Shown: in pieces, positions 33,615 through 42,426 of the stretch | How the letters are laid out: each line of letters starts with the position of its first letter | Position numbering within the stretch: position 1 is the first letter of the stretch | DNA from: Treponema_B putidum | Lineage (GTDB): Bacteria > Spirochaetota > Spirochaetia > Treponematales > Treponemataceae | Length of the DNA: 64,000 nucleotides | NCBI RefSeq assembly: GCF_007830595.1 | Contig: NZ_VLLD01000004.1 | Reading direction: 5' to 3' (one strand) | Translations under genes and position numbers: made by a program | The notes under the pieces: model-generated | The model's input: the letters and a program-made list of their open reading frames with translations, nothing else | Database searches by the model: none | What the model was told of the DNA's origin: nothing

Positions 33615-34319
33615 ATGGTAAACGAAATAAGACTTCAAGTTTATTTAGCCCGCTGCGGAGCCGCTTCAAGAAGAGCCTCTGAAAACCTCATCTTAAACGG
33701 AAGGGTGAGCGTTGACGGCAAAATAATAACCGAACTCGGTACAAAAGTTTCGGGTAAAGAAAAAATTTGTCTTGACGGAAAACAAATTTTCCCCGAAGCT
33801 GAAAAACGGTATGTTCTATTGAATAAGCCTGAAGGCTATGTTTGCTCCCTCGCCGACGAAAAAGATAGACCCATCGCCGCCTCTCTTTTAAAAGATACCT
33901 ATACCGAGAGGCTTTACAATATAGGCCGCTTGGATATGCTTTCCGGCGGAGCCATTCTTTTTACAAATGACGGAGATTTTTCTGCAAAGGTTGAGCATCC
34001 TTCTTCCGAAATTGAAAAAGAATATGAGGTAATAACCGTCTTTGAATATCCCGATGAAATCCTCCAAAAATTTTTAAGAGGAGTGCGTATCGAAGGAGTT
34101 TTTTATAAAGCTCTTTCGGCAGAACGCATATCCAAAAACAAAATGCGACTGGTTTTGATTGAAGGCAAAAACCGCGAAATCCGACGGGTATTAAAATTCT
34201 TTAACATCAAAATAAAAAAACTGACACGGGTCAGAATAGGCTGTGTTTATTTATCAGACCTCCCCTCCGGCAAACACCGCCCCTTAACTTCTGAAGAGAT
34301 TAAGGGTCTATTGGGGTAG
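33615..34319 (+). CDS. Pseudouridine synthase, RsuA/RluB family
   Basis: A 234-residue enzyme that converts uridine to pseudouridine in rRNA. It has an N-terminal S4 RNA-binding domain (LQVYLARCGAASRRASENLI) and the catalytic motif GRLDMLSGGAILFTNDGD, in which Asp is the nucleophile. The IEGKNREIRRVLKFF motif near the end is typical. It sits behind scpB, as rluB often does in bacteria. No Shine-Dalgarno is visible. RsuA versus RluB specificity cannot be fixed. Confidence 0.92.
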   Translation: MVNEIRLQVYLARCGAASRRASENLILNGRVSVDGKIITELGTKVSGKEKICLDGKQIFPEAEKRYVLLNKPEGYVCSLADEKDRPIAASLLKDTYTERLYNIGRLDMLSGGAILFTNDGDFSAKVEHPSSEIEKEYEVITVFEYPDEILQKFLRGVRIEGVFYKALSAERISKNKMRLVLIEGKNREIRRVLKFFNIKIKKLTRVRIGCVYLSDLPSGKHRPLTSEEIKGLLG

Positions 34320-34345
34320 GTGTGCTTTTATTCCATAAAAACAAC

Positions 34346-34374
34346 TTGACACCTCAAATTATTGCATTTAAAAT
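34346..34374 (+). promoter_or_regulatory. Promoter placing the start codon at +1
   Basis: Perfect TTGACA at 34346, 17 bases, TAAAAT at 34369; the ATG at 34381 begins seven bases after the -10, where transcription should start. No ribosome site. The mRNA would be leaderless. Confidence 0.7.
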
Positions 34375-34380
34375 ATAAGT

Positions 34381-36483
34381 ATGCACGATATAAAGTTAAA
34401 ATCAATCACTAAAAGCTATTCTGTAGGAAACGAAAAGCAGATTGTTTTGGAAGACCTTTCTTATAATTTTGCTTCGGGAAAAATAAGTTTTATTTTGGGA
34501 CCTTCAGGCTGCGGAAAATCGAGTCTTTTAAATATAATTGCAGGCATAGATAAAAACTATTCCGGTGAGGTTTTATATCGCGGCGAATCAATTAAAGATT
34601 ACGATAAATTTAGGCGGAAAAATATCAGCTTTATTTTTCAAGACAGTAATTTAATTCCGCACCAGAGCCTTTTAAAAAATATTGTAATTGCCCTTCATAA
34701 CGGTATAGAAAATAAAGAAGAACTTGCAATTAACTTACTTAAAAAAGTCGGCTTATCCGAACATATTTATAAAAAGCCTTATATGCTTTCTACGGGAGAA
34801 AGGCAGCGTGCGAGTATTGCAAGAGCTTTGGCAAGGGATACGGATATCTTACTTTGTGATGAGCCTACAGGAAGTTTGGATGAAACAACAAAGATTGAAA
34901 TTTGCGATTTAATTTTAGAAGTTTTTAAAGGCAAAACAATTATCTTTGTAAGCCATGATGAAGAATTGGCAGAAAAATATGCCGATGAAATTTTAACTAT
35001 CGACAATAAAAAATTAAAACCTATAAAACAAAAGCCTCAACTTGAACCTGATTCAAAGATTGAATATAAACCTGAAACTAGAGCAAAGGATTCAAGTTTC
35101 AAAAACAGATTTTATATAAATATTCTATCCGAAAAATTAAAACTTTTTAATTCGCTCCAGCTTTTAGTTATTATTTTAGGAATTTTTATATTTTCTATCG
35201 GCTCCTTTAAGGCCGTAAGTTATGGAATAGATCAATATCTTTACGGTAAGTACAAGGCCGATAAAATCACTTTAAGCAGTGCGGGTATGAGTTTGGAAGC
35301 CTTGCTTCAAAACATTGAAGATTATAACGGACAATTTAAAGAAAAAATTTACGGCCTTACCCTAGGCTTGCCTTCAAACATTAATATCCAAAAACAAGAA
35401 TTGCCTGTTTTTATAAATATGATGCAGGAAAAAAATAAGGCAAACTTTTCGGAAGATATAATTGCAGGCCGCTTCCCTGAAAATCCTAAAGAGATTTTAT
35501 TTAGCAAAGCTTATGCAATTAAGCTTCTTTCTAATTTTGATAAACTTATTGATATTGAAAATATTTCTGCCGACGATTTATTTAAGCACTTAACAGAACT
35601 TCCTATTTCGTATAAAACCGTTTGTAAATTTGCAGGAAAAAATCCAAAGGATTCCGAGTTTTATGATGAAGATTTAAAGATTGTAGGTATAATCGATGAT
35701 TTAAGATACATCCATGATTTTGATGAAGGCCTTTTTTTTGAAATGAAAAAATTTAATGAAGATATGGATGTACCCGGGTTTATTGCCTTTATGCATAATA
35801 TCGGAATAAACTTAAATTATCCTCTTTATATAGGGGAAGAAGAAATGTCTGATTCAATCTATGTAAATGAAAATATTTATCTTTTGGAAGAAGAGTTTAC
35901 TAAATATTTAACTAAAATTTATCTTTCTGCTAAATTTACGTATTTTGATATATTTATAGACGAAGATTTAGATACCAGAAAAAAGGTGCACACTAATTAT
36001 CTTTTGTTTAAATCTATTTTTAAGGGCAGCGATAATATTTCTCTGGAGAGACAATCATACCTAAATGATATTTACGGTTATAAATTAAGTATGATCTTTA
36101 CATTGACTGTGCTGGGTGTCATTGCAGTTCTTTCGGCATATAATGGTTTAAAAAATTTAATTACGTCTAAGCGTAAGGATATAGGTATTTACCGCTCATT
36201 GGGTTATACAACAAAAGAATTAAAAAAAATGTTTATAAACGAAGGTCTTATTATTTCGTTTTTTGTCTGCCTTGCTTCGATTTTATTTTTTATGATAATC
36301 AGCTTGTTTATGAGTAAATATTTTATTAATCTATTGGATTGCAGCAGAATAGTAAATTTAAAGAGTTTTTTTAATTTTGATATTTTTTCGGTTTTGATTG
36401 CGGCCGTTATAATCATGTTAATAATTATCATTTCGATAAGCTTTGAACTTAAAAAAACTAATATAGATGAGCTGATAAGGTAA
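34381..36483 (+). CDS. MacB-like ABC transporter (ATPase-permease fusion)
   Basis: A 700-residue half-transporter. The N-terminal ATPase (1-220) has Walker A GPSGCGKSS at about 40-48, signature LSTGERQR and Walker B ILLCDEP. Then come a membrane helix (about 258-282), a large external domain (about 285-560) and three helices (about 570-692) with the FtsX-type coupling segment RSLGYTTKELKKM. This is the MacB order, used for mechanotransmission-driven export of lipoproteins or peptides. A homologous partner follows 14 bases later. No outer-membrane or adaptor gene is nearby. Confidence 0.9.
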   Translation: MHDIKLKSITKSYSVGNEKQIVLEDLSYNFASGKISFILGPSGCGKSSLLNIIAGIDKNYSGEVLYRGESIKDYDKFRRKNISFIFQDSNLIPHQSLLKNIVIALHNGIENKEELAINLLKKVGLSEHIYKKPYMLSTGERQRASIARALARDTDILLCDEPTGSLDETTKIEICDLILEVFKGKTIIFVSHDEELAEKYADEILTIDNKKLKPIKQKPQLEPDSKIEYKPETRAKDSSFKNRFYINILSEKLKLFNSLQLLVIILGIFIFSIGSFKAVSYGIDQYLYGKYKADKITLSSAGMSLEALLQNIEDYNGQFKEKIYGLTLGLPSNINIQKQELPVFINMMQEKNKANFSEDIIAGRFPENPKEILFSKAYAIKLLSNFDKLIDIENISADDLFKHLTELPISYKTVCKFAGKNPKDSEFYDEDLKIVGIIDDLRYIHDFDEGLFFEMKKFNEDMDVPGFIAFMHNIGINLNYPLYIGEEEMSDSIYVNENIYLLEEEFTKYLTKIYLSAKFTYFDIFIDEDLDTRKKVHTNYLLFKSIFKGSDNISLERQSYLNDIYGYKLSMIFTLTVLGVIAVLSAYNGLKNLITSKRKDIGIYRSLGYTTKELKKMFINEGLIISFFVCLASILFFMIISLFMSKYFINLLDCSRIVNLKSFFNFDIFSVLIAAVIIMLIIIISISFELKKTNIDELIR

Positions 36484-36497
36484 GGCTTGGAGGAAAT

Positions 36498-38369
36498 ATG
36501 CTTGAATTAAAAAATATAAATAAGTCATATAAGATTAGAGCCGGTTTGGAGCAAAAAGTTCTTAAAGATTTAAATATTATGTTCGGGGATAAGGGCATGG
36601 TCAGCATTTTAGGCAGAAGCGGAGGCGGAAAGTCTACAATTTTAAATATAATCGGAGGTTTATGCAATTTTGATTCCGGAGAAATGTTTTATAATAATAA
36701 AAAGATTGAAGACTATAACGAATTCAGAAAAAATAAAATAGCCTTTGTATTCCAAGACTTTAATTTAATAAACCATTTATCAAGTGAAGATAATATTATT
36801 GCCGGCATGACTGATAGTATTACCGGTAGTATAAAAGAAAGGAAAGAGCATTCCGTATTTATATTAAAAAGTTTAAACATAGGGGAGTATACAAAAAAGA
36901 AGCCTGCACAATTATCGGGCGGGCAAAGACAGAGGCTCGCAATTGCAAGAATGCTCGCAAAAGAGGTCGATATTGTTTTGGCCGATGAGGCGACGTCCAG
37001 CTTGGATAAAAAGAATGCACACCATATCATGCAGGTTCTAAAAGATATTTCAAAAGAAAAACTTGTGATCTTTGTAACCCATGATAAGGAACTCGCCTAT
37101 GAGTACAGTGATCGTATTTTAAATTTAGTAGACGGACAGATTACAAAGGATGAAAATATAACTAAGGACATGGAAGAATTTGATAGTACAATCAAAACAA
37201 AAAAATCGGGAAATCTTCCTTCTTATCAAACAGAAAAAAATGGATTGAAAAAGGCTCAACAAAATAACTCGTATAAAAAAAATACAAGATATTTACCCTT
37301 AAGAAATTTAAAAGGAAGGGCTAAGGCAAGTATCAGAAACATAATAATCATAAGTCTTATTTTTCTTTCTATATTGTTTTCAATATTTATGGAATCGGAT
37401 TATTTTAAGGATTATATGCATGATATCTATCTTCAAGAAGGCATTAAAACAAGTGTTTTGGATGTAGTAAAAGAAAAGGTGAGTGATGAAGCTCTTGTCG
37501 AAGAATTAAATATGCAATACAAAGAGCTTCCCAATATTGAACATTGTTCCTATACATATAATACCAGAATAAAAATTGCAGGTTCAAATTATATTGAAGG
37601 CCTTCAAGCAGGGAAACCGGTTTTTTCATATACCAATTTGGAAGATATAAGCTCTAACGATTATTTTAAGAAAATAATAAAGGCAGGCCGTTTTCCCGAA
37701 AAAGCTGATGAGGTGCTTATGAGTTCTGCAGGTGCGGTAGCCTTGCTTAAAGAGCTTAAAATCGGCGGTGAAAGATTGGAAGATCAATTTAATACAGGCA
37801 AGCTTGATGATAAATATGTTTTTAGTCTGGTTGAAAATACTTTTTTCTTTGTCGCAGAATACCGTTTACCAAAGATTAAAATAACAGGTATTATTGACAC
37901 TACAAAAGTAAGCGAAAAAACTCACACTGTTTATTTTATAAATGGTTTTACGAATCTTTTTGAAATAAAAAAAGGCGGCTTATACAAGCACGGCCTTAAA
38001 CTATATAAAAAAGATCTAAGTGCAGAAAAGCATACGGAACTTTTAAATACCGTTAAAGAAAATAAAAAAATAAGAGTCAATGAGGTTCATCAAAAAAGAG
38101 TAAACATAGCTTATAATAAGATAGCCTCCTTCTTTGATTTTTCAAGAATTTTACTTATACTGATATGCTCGGTTTCAAGCTTGTCCTTAGCTTCTATTTT
38201 TTATACTACTATCTTGGAAAGAAAAAACGAGATTAGAATTTACCGCTCCTTAGCTTACACCAAAAAAGAAATCATAAAAATCTTCTCTTTAGAAATTTTT
38301 TATACAAGCTTGGTTTCTGCCGCCTTTGCCGTAATAATTTTGGCGGCAGTTTATTATCGGTTGGGCTAA
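36498..38369 (+). CDS. MacB-like ABC transporter, C-terminally shortened partner
   Basis: A 623-residue partner of the preceding protein with the same order: ATPase (Walker A GRSGGGKST, signature LSGGQRQR, Walker B VLADEAT with catalytic Glu), helix at about 288-308, external domain, helix at about 553-573. The coupling segment RSLAYTKKEIIKIF and one more helix follow, then the protein stops at YYRLG. Compared with its neighbour it lacks about 75 residues including the last helix. A ribosome site (GGAGG) precedes the ATG. The missing end may be an old deletion by the toxin-antitoxin module placed just behind it. Confidence 0.87.
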   Translation: MLELKNINKSYKIRAGLEQKVLKDLNIMFGDKGMVSILGRSGGGKSTILNIIGGLCNFDSGEMFYNNKKIEDYNEFRKNKIAFVFQDFNLINHLSSEDNIIAGMTDSITGSIKERKEHSVFILKSLNIGEYTKKKPAQLSGGQRQRLAIARMLAKEVDIVLADEATSSLDKKNAHHIMQVLKDISKEKLVIFVTHDKELAYEYSDRILNLVDGQITKDENITKDMEEFDSTIKTKKSGNLPSYQTEKNGLKKAQQNNSYKKNTRYLPLRNLKGRAKASIRNIIIISLIFLSILFSIFMESDYFKDYMHDIYLQEGIKTSVLDVVKEKVSDEALVEELNMQYKELPNIEHCSYTYNTRIKIAGSNYIEGLQAGKPVFSYTNLEDISSNDYFKKIIKAGRFPEKADEVLMSSAGAVALLKELKIGGERLEDQFNTGKLDDKYVFSLVENTFFFVAEYRLPKIKITGIIDTTKVSEKTHTVYFINGFTNLFEIKKGGLYKHGLKLYKKDLSAEKHTELLNTVKENKKIRVNEVHQKRVNIAYNKIASFFDFSRILLILICSVSSLSLASIFYTTILERKNEIRIYRSLAYTKKEIIKIFSLEIFYTSLVSAAFAVIILAAVYYRLG

Positions 38370-38382
38370 TTAATTTGATTAC

Positions 38383-38411
38383 TTGATTTTACACGATAAT
38401 ATGTGTAAAAT
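38383..38411 (+). promoter_or_regulatory. vapB promoter overlapping an 8-bp inverted-repeat operator
   Basis: TTGATT at 38383, 17 bases, TAAAAT at 38406. A perfect inverted repeat TTTTACAC (38387) and GTGTAAAA (38403) spans the spacer and -10. This is the expected layout for autorepression by the antitoxin or the toxin-antitoxin complex. Confidence 0.75.
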
Positions 38412-38431
38412 ATGCTATAGAGGTAAATGCT

Positions 38432-38629
38432 ATGGCAACTAATCTTGCAATAAATGAAGAGCTGCTTGATATAGCCTATAAGATAGGCGGATATAGCACA
38501 AAAAAAGAAACGGTAAATACGGCTCTTGAAGAATTTATTAAAAGGCGAAAATCCGAAGATCTTATAAAACTATTCGGGCAAGTAGAATATGATCCTCATT
38601 ATAATTATAAAAAAATGAGGTTGAGATGA
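38432..38629 (+). CDS. VapB-type antitoxin
   Basis: A 65-residue protein of the short VapB/DUF2191 antitoxin kind: an N-terminal ribbon-helix-helix-like strand (TNLAINEELLDIAYKIGG), the KKETVNTALEEFIKRR helix and a C-terminal toxin-binding tail (LFGQVEYDPHYNYKKM). GAGG lies before the ATG. It overlaps the toxin gene by ATGA. The operator in its promoter supports autoregulation. Because the toxin is frameshifted, the antitoxin may be an orphan. Confidence 0.88.
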   Translation: MATNLAINEELLDIAYKIGGYSTKKETVNTALEEFIKRRKSEDLIKLFGQVEYDPHYNYKKMRLR

Positions 38630-39049
38630 AATTTGTATTGGTCGATACTTCAGTGTGGTCTCTTGCTTTTAGAAAAAAGCAGCTTACAAGTGATGACAAA
38701 AAATTATTGGATTATCTTTCATTTTTAATCCGCAATCAGTATGCGGTTATGATAGGGTCCTATACGGCAAGAAATTTTAAGCGGTATATCGAATGAAGAA
38801 AAATTTATCCGGCTTAAAGAAGCTCTCGAAACATTTTCGGACTTTGAAATAACCACAGAGGACTATGAAAAGGCTGCAGAATATTATAATAAATGTAGGA
38901 GTAGGGGGCTTCAGGGCTCTCACACAGATTATTTGATATGCAGTGTAGCTCATAGCAATGATTTTTTAATATTGACTTTGGATAAGGATTTTGAAGCCTA
39001 TAGAAAATACATAGATATTGACTTGGCAGATATTGGGAGACCTTTATGA
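38626..39049 (+). pseudogene. VapC PIN-domain toxin, frameshifted
   Basis: Begins MKFVLVDTSVWSLAFRKKQL and should continue as a 140-residue VapC ribonuclease. At GGG (38755-38757) there is one base too many: the current frame ends at TGA after KRYIE (38797), whereas the +1-corrected frame gives IGPIRQEILSGISNEEKF and runs on to the TGA at 39047, with all four PIN acidic residues (VDTS, RQEIL, GSHTDYLIC, LTLDKDF). The correct end overlaps the cobT start as ATGA. It could be a real inactivation, a phase-variable tract or a sequence error. Confidence 0.88.
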
Positions 39050-40116
39050 AGACTTTAGAAAACGCCTTAAATTCGATTAAACCCGTTTCGGAAGAAGAAG
39101 GAAAAAGAGCAAAACTTTTTTGGGACAGCCTTGCTCATCCGCCGGGTTCTTTAGGGGCTCTTGAAGAGATGACAATCAGACTTGCAAAAATCAAAGGCTT
39201 TGACAATTTAAAAATCGATAAAAAAATAACGGCTGTTTTTTGTGCGGATAACGGAGTCTATGCAGAAAAAATTACCTCCCAGCCCCAGATTACAACCTTT
39301 TTACTTGCCGAGATTATGCACACGGGAAAAACAGGTCTAGGCACAATTTCAAAATGGGCAGGAAGCGGCATTAGGGTTTATGATGTCGGGATGATAAAGA
39401 CAAGTAAACAAAAAGATATTATCAATAAAAAGATAAAATTCGGTACGGAAAACATAGCTCAAGGTCCTGCGATGAGCAGTGAAGATTGTATCCGTATGAT
39501 TGAAACCGGAATAGAGGCGGCTTTTAAAATGGCCGATGAAGGCTTCGATATTGCAGGAATAGGAGAACTAGGAATTTGCAATACCACCACAACGGCGGCC
39601 GTGCTTTCAGGCCTTTGCGGGGTAGAACCTGAGCTGACCGTTGGGCGCGGGGCTTCTACGACAGAGGCCATGTATGAGTTAAAAATTAAGACCGTAAAAA
39701 AGGCTATCGAAGTAAACGCCCCAAAAAAAGGCGATTTAATCGACTGTATTTCAAAAGTCGGGGGCTTTGATATCGCTGCAATGTGCGGCTGCTACATAGG
39801 TCTTGCAGCCCGCAGAATCCCTGCCGTAATAGACGGTTATATTTCGAGCCTTGCGGCCCTCTGTGCCGTAAACTTAAATCCTCGCGTAAGGGATTACCTT
39901 TTTGCTTCTCATAAGTCGGAAGAAAGGGGAGCTACGATCTGCACCGCTGAGCTTGGAATCGAGCCCGTCTTAAATATGAAAATGCGTTTGGGCGAAGGAA
40001 GCGGCTGTCCTCTCTTATTTAAGATGCTTGAGGGAGCAGTCTTTACCATGCAAAATATGGGAAAATTTACCGAAACCATGATAAATGGAGCCGATTTAGT
40101 GGATATCAGGAAGTAA
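39046..40116 (+). CDS. cobT: Nicotinate-nucleotide-dimethylbenzimidazole phosphoribosyltransferase
   Basis: A 356-residue CobT that makes alpha-ribazole phosphate for the lower ligand of cobalamin. Motifs: FWDSLAHPPGSLGALEE at the start, GIGELGICNTTTTAAV and TAELGIEPVLNMKMRLGEGSG with the catalytic Glu near residue 317. No other cobalamin gene is adjacent, which suits a scavenging role. The ATG overlaps the vapC stop, so with vapC frameshifted the coupling of cobT translation is broken. No strong ribosome site. Confidence 0.96.
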   Translation: MKTLENALNSIKPVSEEEGKRAKLFWDSLAHPPGSLGALEEMTIRLAKIKGFDNLKIDKKITAVFCADNGVYAEKITSQPQITTFLLAEIMHTGKTGLGTISKWAGSGIRVYDVGMIKTSKQKDIINKKIKFGTENIAQGPAMSSEDCIRMIETGIEAAFKMADEGFDIAGIGELGICNTTTTAAVLSGLCGVEPELTVGRGASTTEAMYELKIKTVKKAIEVNAPKKGDLIDCISKVGGFDIAAMCGCYIGLAARRIPAVIDGYISSLAALCAVNLNPRVRDYLFASHKSEERGATICTAELGIEPVLNMKMRLGEGSGCPLLFKMLEGAVFTMQNMGKFTETMINGADLVDIRK

Positions 40117-40149
40117 GCATAATCCTCAAAATATCCTTAAAATTCCCTA

Positions 40150-40178
40150 TTGACTAATTCTCTTCTTTATAGTATTAT
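40150..40178 (+). promoter_or_regulatory. Promoter of the rpsP operon
   Basis: TTGACT at 40150, 17 bases, TATTAT at 40173. Leader of about 66 bases before the GTG start of rpsP. Confidence 0.75.
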
Positions 40179-40250
40179 CTTTTCTTACTCGTATTTTCAT
40201 TAAAACACGGGTTCTATATTGGATTTTTGGGTTAATTCCAGGAGGTTTAT

Positions 40251-40496
40251 GTGGTAAAAATCAGACTAAAAAGACTCGGAACTAAAAAACGCCCTTATTA
40301 TCGAATTGTTGTTCAGGATGTAAGAGAACCTCGAAACGGCAAAACCATCGATGAAGTCGGCATTTATCATCCGATCGAAACGGCAGAAAAGCAGATTTCT
40401 TTTGATGCCGATAAGGTTAGAAACTGGTTGGGAAAAGGTGCACAGCCGACCGACACGGTTAGACGTTTACTTAACAAAAAAGAATTCACACTATAA
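40251..40496 (+). CDS. rpsP: 30S ribosomal protein S16
   Basis: An 81-residue S16 beginning VKIRLKRLGTKKRPYYRIVV, full length for the family. The start is GTG at 40251 behind AGGAGG; an ATG two bases earlier is out of frame and stops at once. First gene of the conserved rpsP-khpA-rimM-trmD-rplS operon linking ribosome assembly and tRNA modification. Confidence 0.98.
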   Translation: MVKIRLKRLGTKKRPYYRIVVQDVREPRNGKTIDEVGIYHPIETAEKQISFDADKVRNWLGKGAQPTDTVRRLLNKKEFTL

Positions 40497-40532
40497 GTGT
40501 AAAATCACTTGACAGGTGAAAAGGAAAACAAA

Positions 40533-40766
40533 ATGCAAAAAGATTTAATAGAATACATTGCCAAATCCCTTGTTGACGATCCTTCCGCTGTAACGGTATC
40601 GGAAAGTGAAAACGAAAAGGGCACAGTCATCGAGCTTAAAGTAGCTTCAGGCGACATCGGCAAAGTAATCGGAAAGCAGGGAAGAATCGCAAAGTCGATC
40701 AGAACCTTGCTGAGTGCAAGCGCAGGAAAGTCCGGAAAGCGTTATTCGCTTGAAATTGTAGACTAA
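40533..40766 (+). CDS. khpA: KH-domain RNA-binding protein KhpA
   Basis: A 77-residue single KH domain protein with the GxxG-like loop GKVIGKQGRIAKSI, located between rpsP and rimM as is usual for KhpA, which binds small RNAs and mRNAs with KhpB in other bacteria. The start at 40533 is preferred because AAGGA lies nine bases upstream and the length then equals the family norm. Confidence 0.95.
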   Translation: MQKDLIEYIAKSLVDDPSAVTVSESENEKGTVIELKVASGDIGKVIGKQGRIAKSIRTLLSASAGKSGKRYSLEIVD

Positions 40767-40768
40767 TA

Positions 40769-41308
40769 ATGGATTTGCTTGCAACAGGACGAATCCGAGG
40801 AACCTTCGGGGTCGAAGGGTTTGTGAAAGTTGAAAGTTTTTCCGGGGAATACGGGCATTTTTTATTGTTTGACAGAGTTTTTTTAAGTATTCTTAAGGAA
40901 AAATTAAGAGAGCAAAAATATAAAGACGGCTGGTTTGAAATTGAAGAAGTCAATTTAAGAAAGGCCGATGCTCTTGTAAAATTTAAGGGGATAGACAACC
41001 CCGAAGCCGCCAAGTGTTTGACGGGTTCGGAATTGTTTATTCCTAGGGACAAGGCTGCCCCCCTTGATGAGGGCGAAGTTTATGTCCATGATCTTTGTAA
41101 TTGTAATCTTGTATGCGAAGGAACTCTTGTTGGAAAAATAACAAGTGTAGCAGAAGGCGGAGGCGGTTACCTCTTAGAAATAGCCGGCAAAACCTCCGAG
41201 GCTGCTGCGGAATCGAGCTTTTATGTTCCCTTTAACAAGGAATTTATCGGAAAAATCGACTTAAAAGCCAAAACCGTGGAGCTCATGCACCGCTGGATTC
41301 TTGAATGA
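40769..41308 (+). CDS. rimM: 16S rRNA processing protein RimM
   Basis: A 179-residue RimM needed for maturation of the 30S head. It has the N-terminal GRIRGTFGVEGFVKVESFSG strand set and the C-terminal PRC barrel (HDLCNCNLVCEGTLVGKIT, ending YVPFNKEFIGKIDLKAKTV). It starts two bases after khpA and overlaps trmD by 4 bases (ATGA). Confidence 0.95.
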   Translation: MDLLATGRIRGTFGVEGFVKVESFSGEYGHFLLFDRVFLSILKEKLREQKYKDGWFEIEEVNLRKADALVKFKGIDNPEAAKCLTGSELFIPRDKAAPLDEGEVYVHDLCNCNLVCEGTLVGKITSVAEGGGGYLLEIAGKTSEAAAESSFYVPFNKEFIGKIDLKAKTVELMHRWILE

Positions 41309-42036
41309 GATTCGATGTGCTGACCTTATTCCCCGAAATACCCGAAGCTTTTTTTAAAACTTCGATTATGGCCAAGGCCGTAGAAAAGGGAATTATTAGC
41401 TGCAACTTGGTAAACATCAGGGACTTTGCTTTTGACAAGCACCGCTCATGCGATGACATCGTTTACGGCGGAGGGGCCGGAATGTTACTCTTGCCGGAAC
41501 CTTTGAGCCTCGCATTGGACTCGGTTAATGCTTCTTCAAAACGGGTAATATATGTTACCCCGTCAGGGAAGCCTTTTAGTCAAGAGCTGGCAAAAGAGCT
41601 TTCGTCAGAAGAGGCTCTCGTCTTTGTCTGCGGAAGATATGAAGGAATCGATCAGAGAATTATTGACGAGTATGTTGATGATGAAATCTCGGTCGGCGAC
41701 TATGTTATGTCCTCAGGCGAGCTTGCAGCCCTAGTGATAATCGATGCGGTTTACCGCCTGATAGACGGAGTTATTTCCGGCGAGTCGCTTGAAGAAGAAA
41801 GTTTTTCAGGATTTTTGCTTGAGTACCCGCAATATACAAGACCAAGGAATTTTAAGGGAAGAGAGGTTCCCGAAGTGCTCCTTTCAGGACACCATCTAAA
41901 TATTCATAAGTGGAGGCTAAAAAAGCGTATCGAAAAAACGCTTAAAACGAGGCCCGATCTTATCGAAAAGGCAAGAAATTGCGGGATGTGGACAAAGGAA
42001 GCAGAAAAAATACTTAAGGAGTTTGAAAATGAGTGA
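41305..42036 (+). CDS. trmD: tRNA (guanine-N1)-methyltransferase
   Basis: A 243-residue SPOUT enzyme that makes m1G37 in tRNA. Motifs: MRFDVLTLFPEIPEAFF, YGGGAGMLL, the knot segment VCGRYEGIDQRI and GDYVMSSGELAALVIID. ATG overlaps the rimM stop. Its end overlaps rplS by eight bases, so the operon is tightly coupled. Confidence 0.97.
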   Translation: MRFDVLTLFPEIPEAFFKTSIMAKAVEKGIISCNLVNIRDFAFDKHRSCDDIVYGGGAGMLLLPEPLSLALDSVNASSKRVIYVTPSGKPFSQELAKELSSEEALVFVCGRYEGIDQRIIDEYVDDEISVGDYVMSSGELAALVIIDAVYRLIDGVISGESLEEESFSGFLLEYPQYTRPRNFKGREVPEVLLSGHHLNIHKWRLKKRIEKTLKTRPDLIEKARNCGMWTKEAEKILKEFENE

Positions 42037-42388
42037 TCTGATTATGAAAATTGAAGCTCAGCAAAAGGCTGAAAACCCTCCCGTTTTCCGTGTAGGAGAT
42101 ACGGTTAAAGTTCACTTTAAAATCGTTGAAGGAAAAACCGAGCGAATTCAGGTTTATGAAGGCTTGGTAATCTGTTTTAAAAATTCAGGAATCGGAAGAA
42201 CATTTACCGTACGCAAAAATTCTTACGGTGTAGGAGTTGAGCGTGTTTTCCCCTTTCATTCACCTCGAATTGCTAAGGTCGAGGTTGTACGCCCCGGAAA
42301 AGTTCGCCGAGCTAAACTTTACTATATCAGAGATAAGGTAGGTAAGGCCGCTAAGATTAAGACCCTTATCACCAAAAAGAACTCATAA
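42029..42388 (+). CDS. rplS: 50S ribosomal protein L19
   Basis: A 119-residue L19 starting MSDLIMKIEAQQKAENPPVF and containing the RKNSYGVGVERVFPFHSPRI signature. The ATG at 42029 is chosen because AAGGAG lies seven bases before it; an earlier TTG is in frame but lacks a site. It overlaps trmD by eight bases and closes the operon core. Confidence 0.97.
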   Translation: MSDLIMKIEAQQKAENPPVFRVGDTVKVHFKIVEGKTERIQVYEGLVICFKNSGIGRTFTVRKNSYGVGVERVFPFHSPRIAKVEVVRPGKVRRAKLYYIRDKVGKAAKIKTLITKKNS

Positions 42389-42426
42389 GGTTTTGAGTTT
42401 AAACTTTTAAATCGGCAAATAGATTT

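Noticed and set aside
39000..39060. Cobalamin riboswitch before cobT
   Set aside because: cobT overlaps vapC by four bases and no B12-box-like sequence is visible in the preceding 400 bases.
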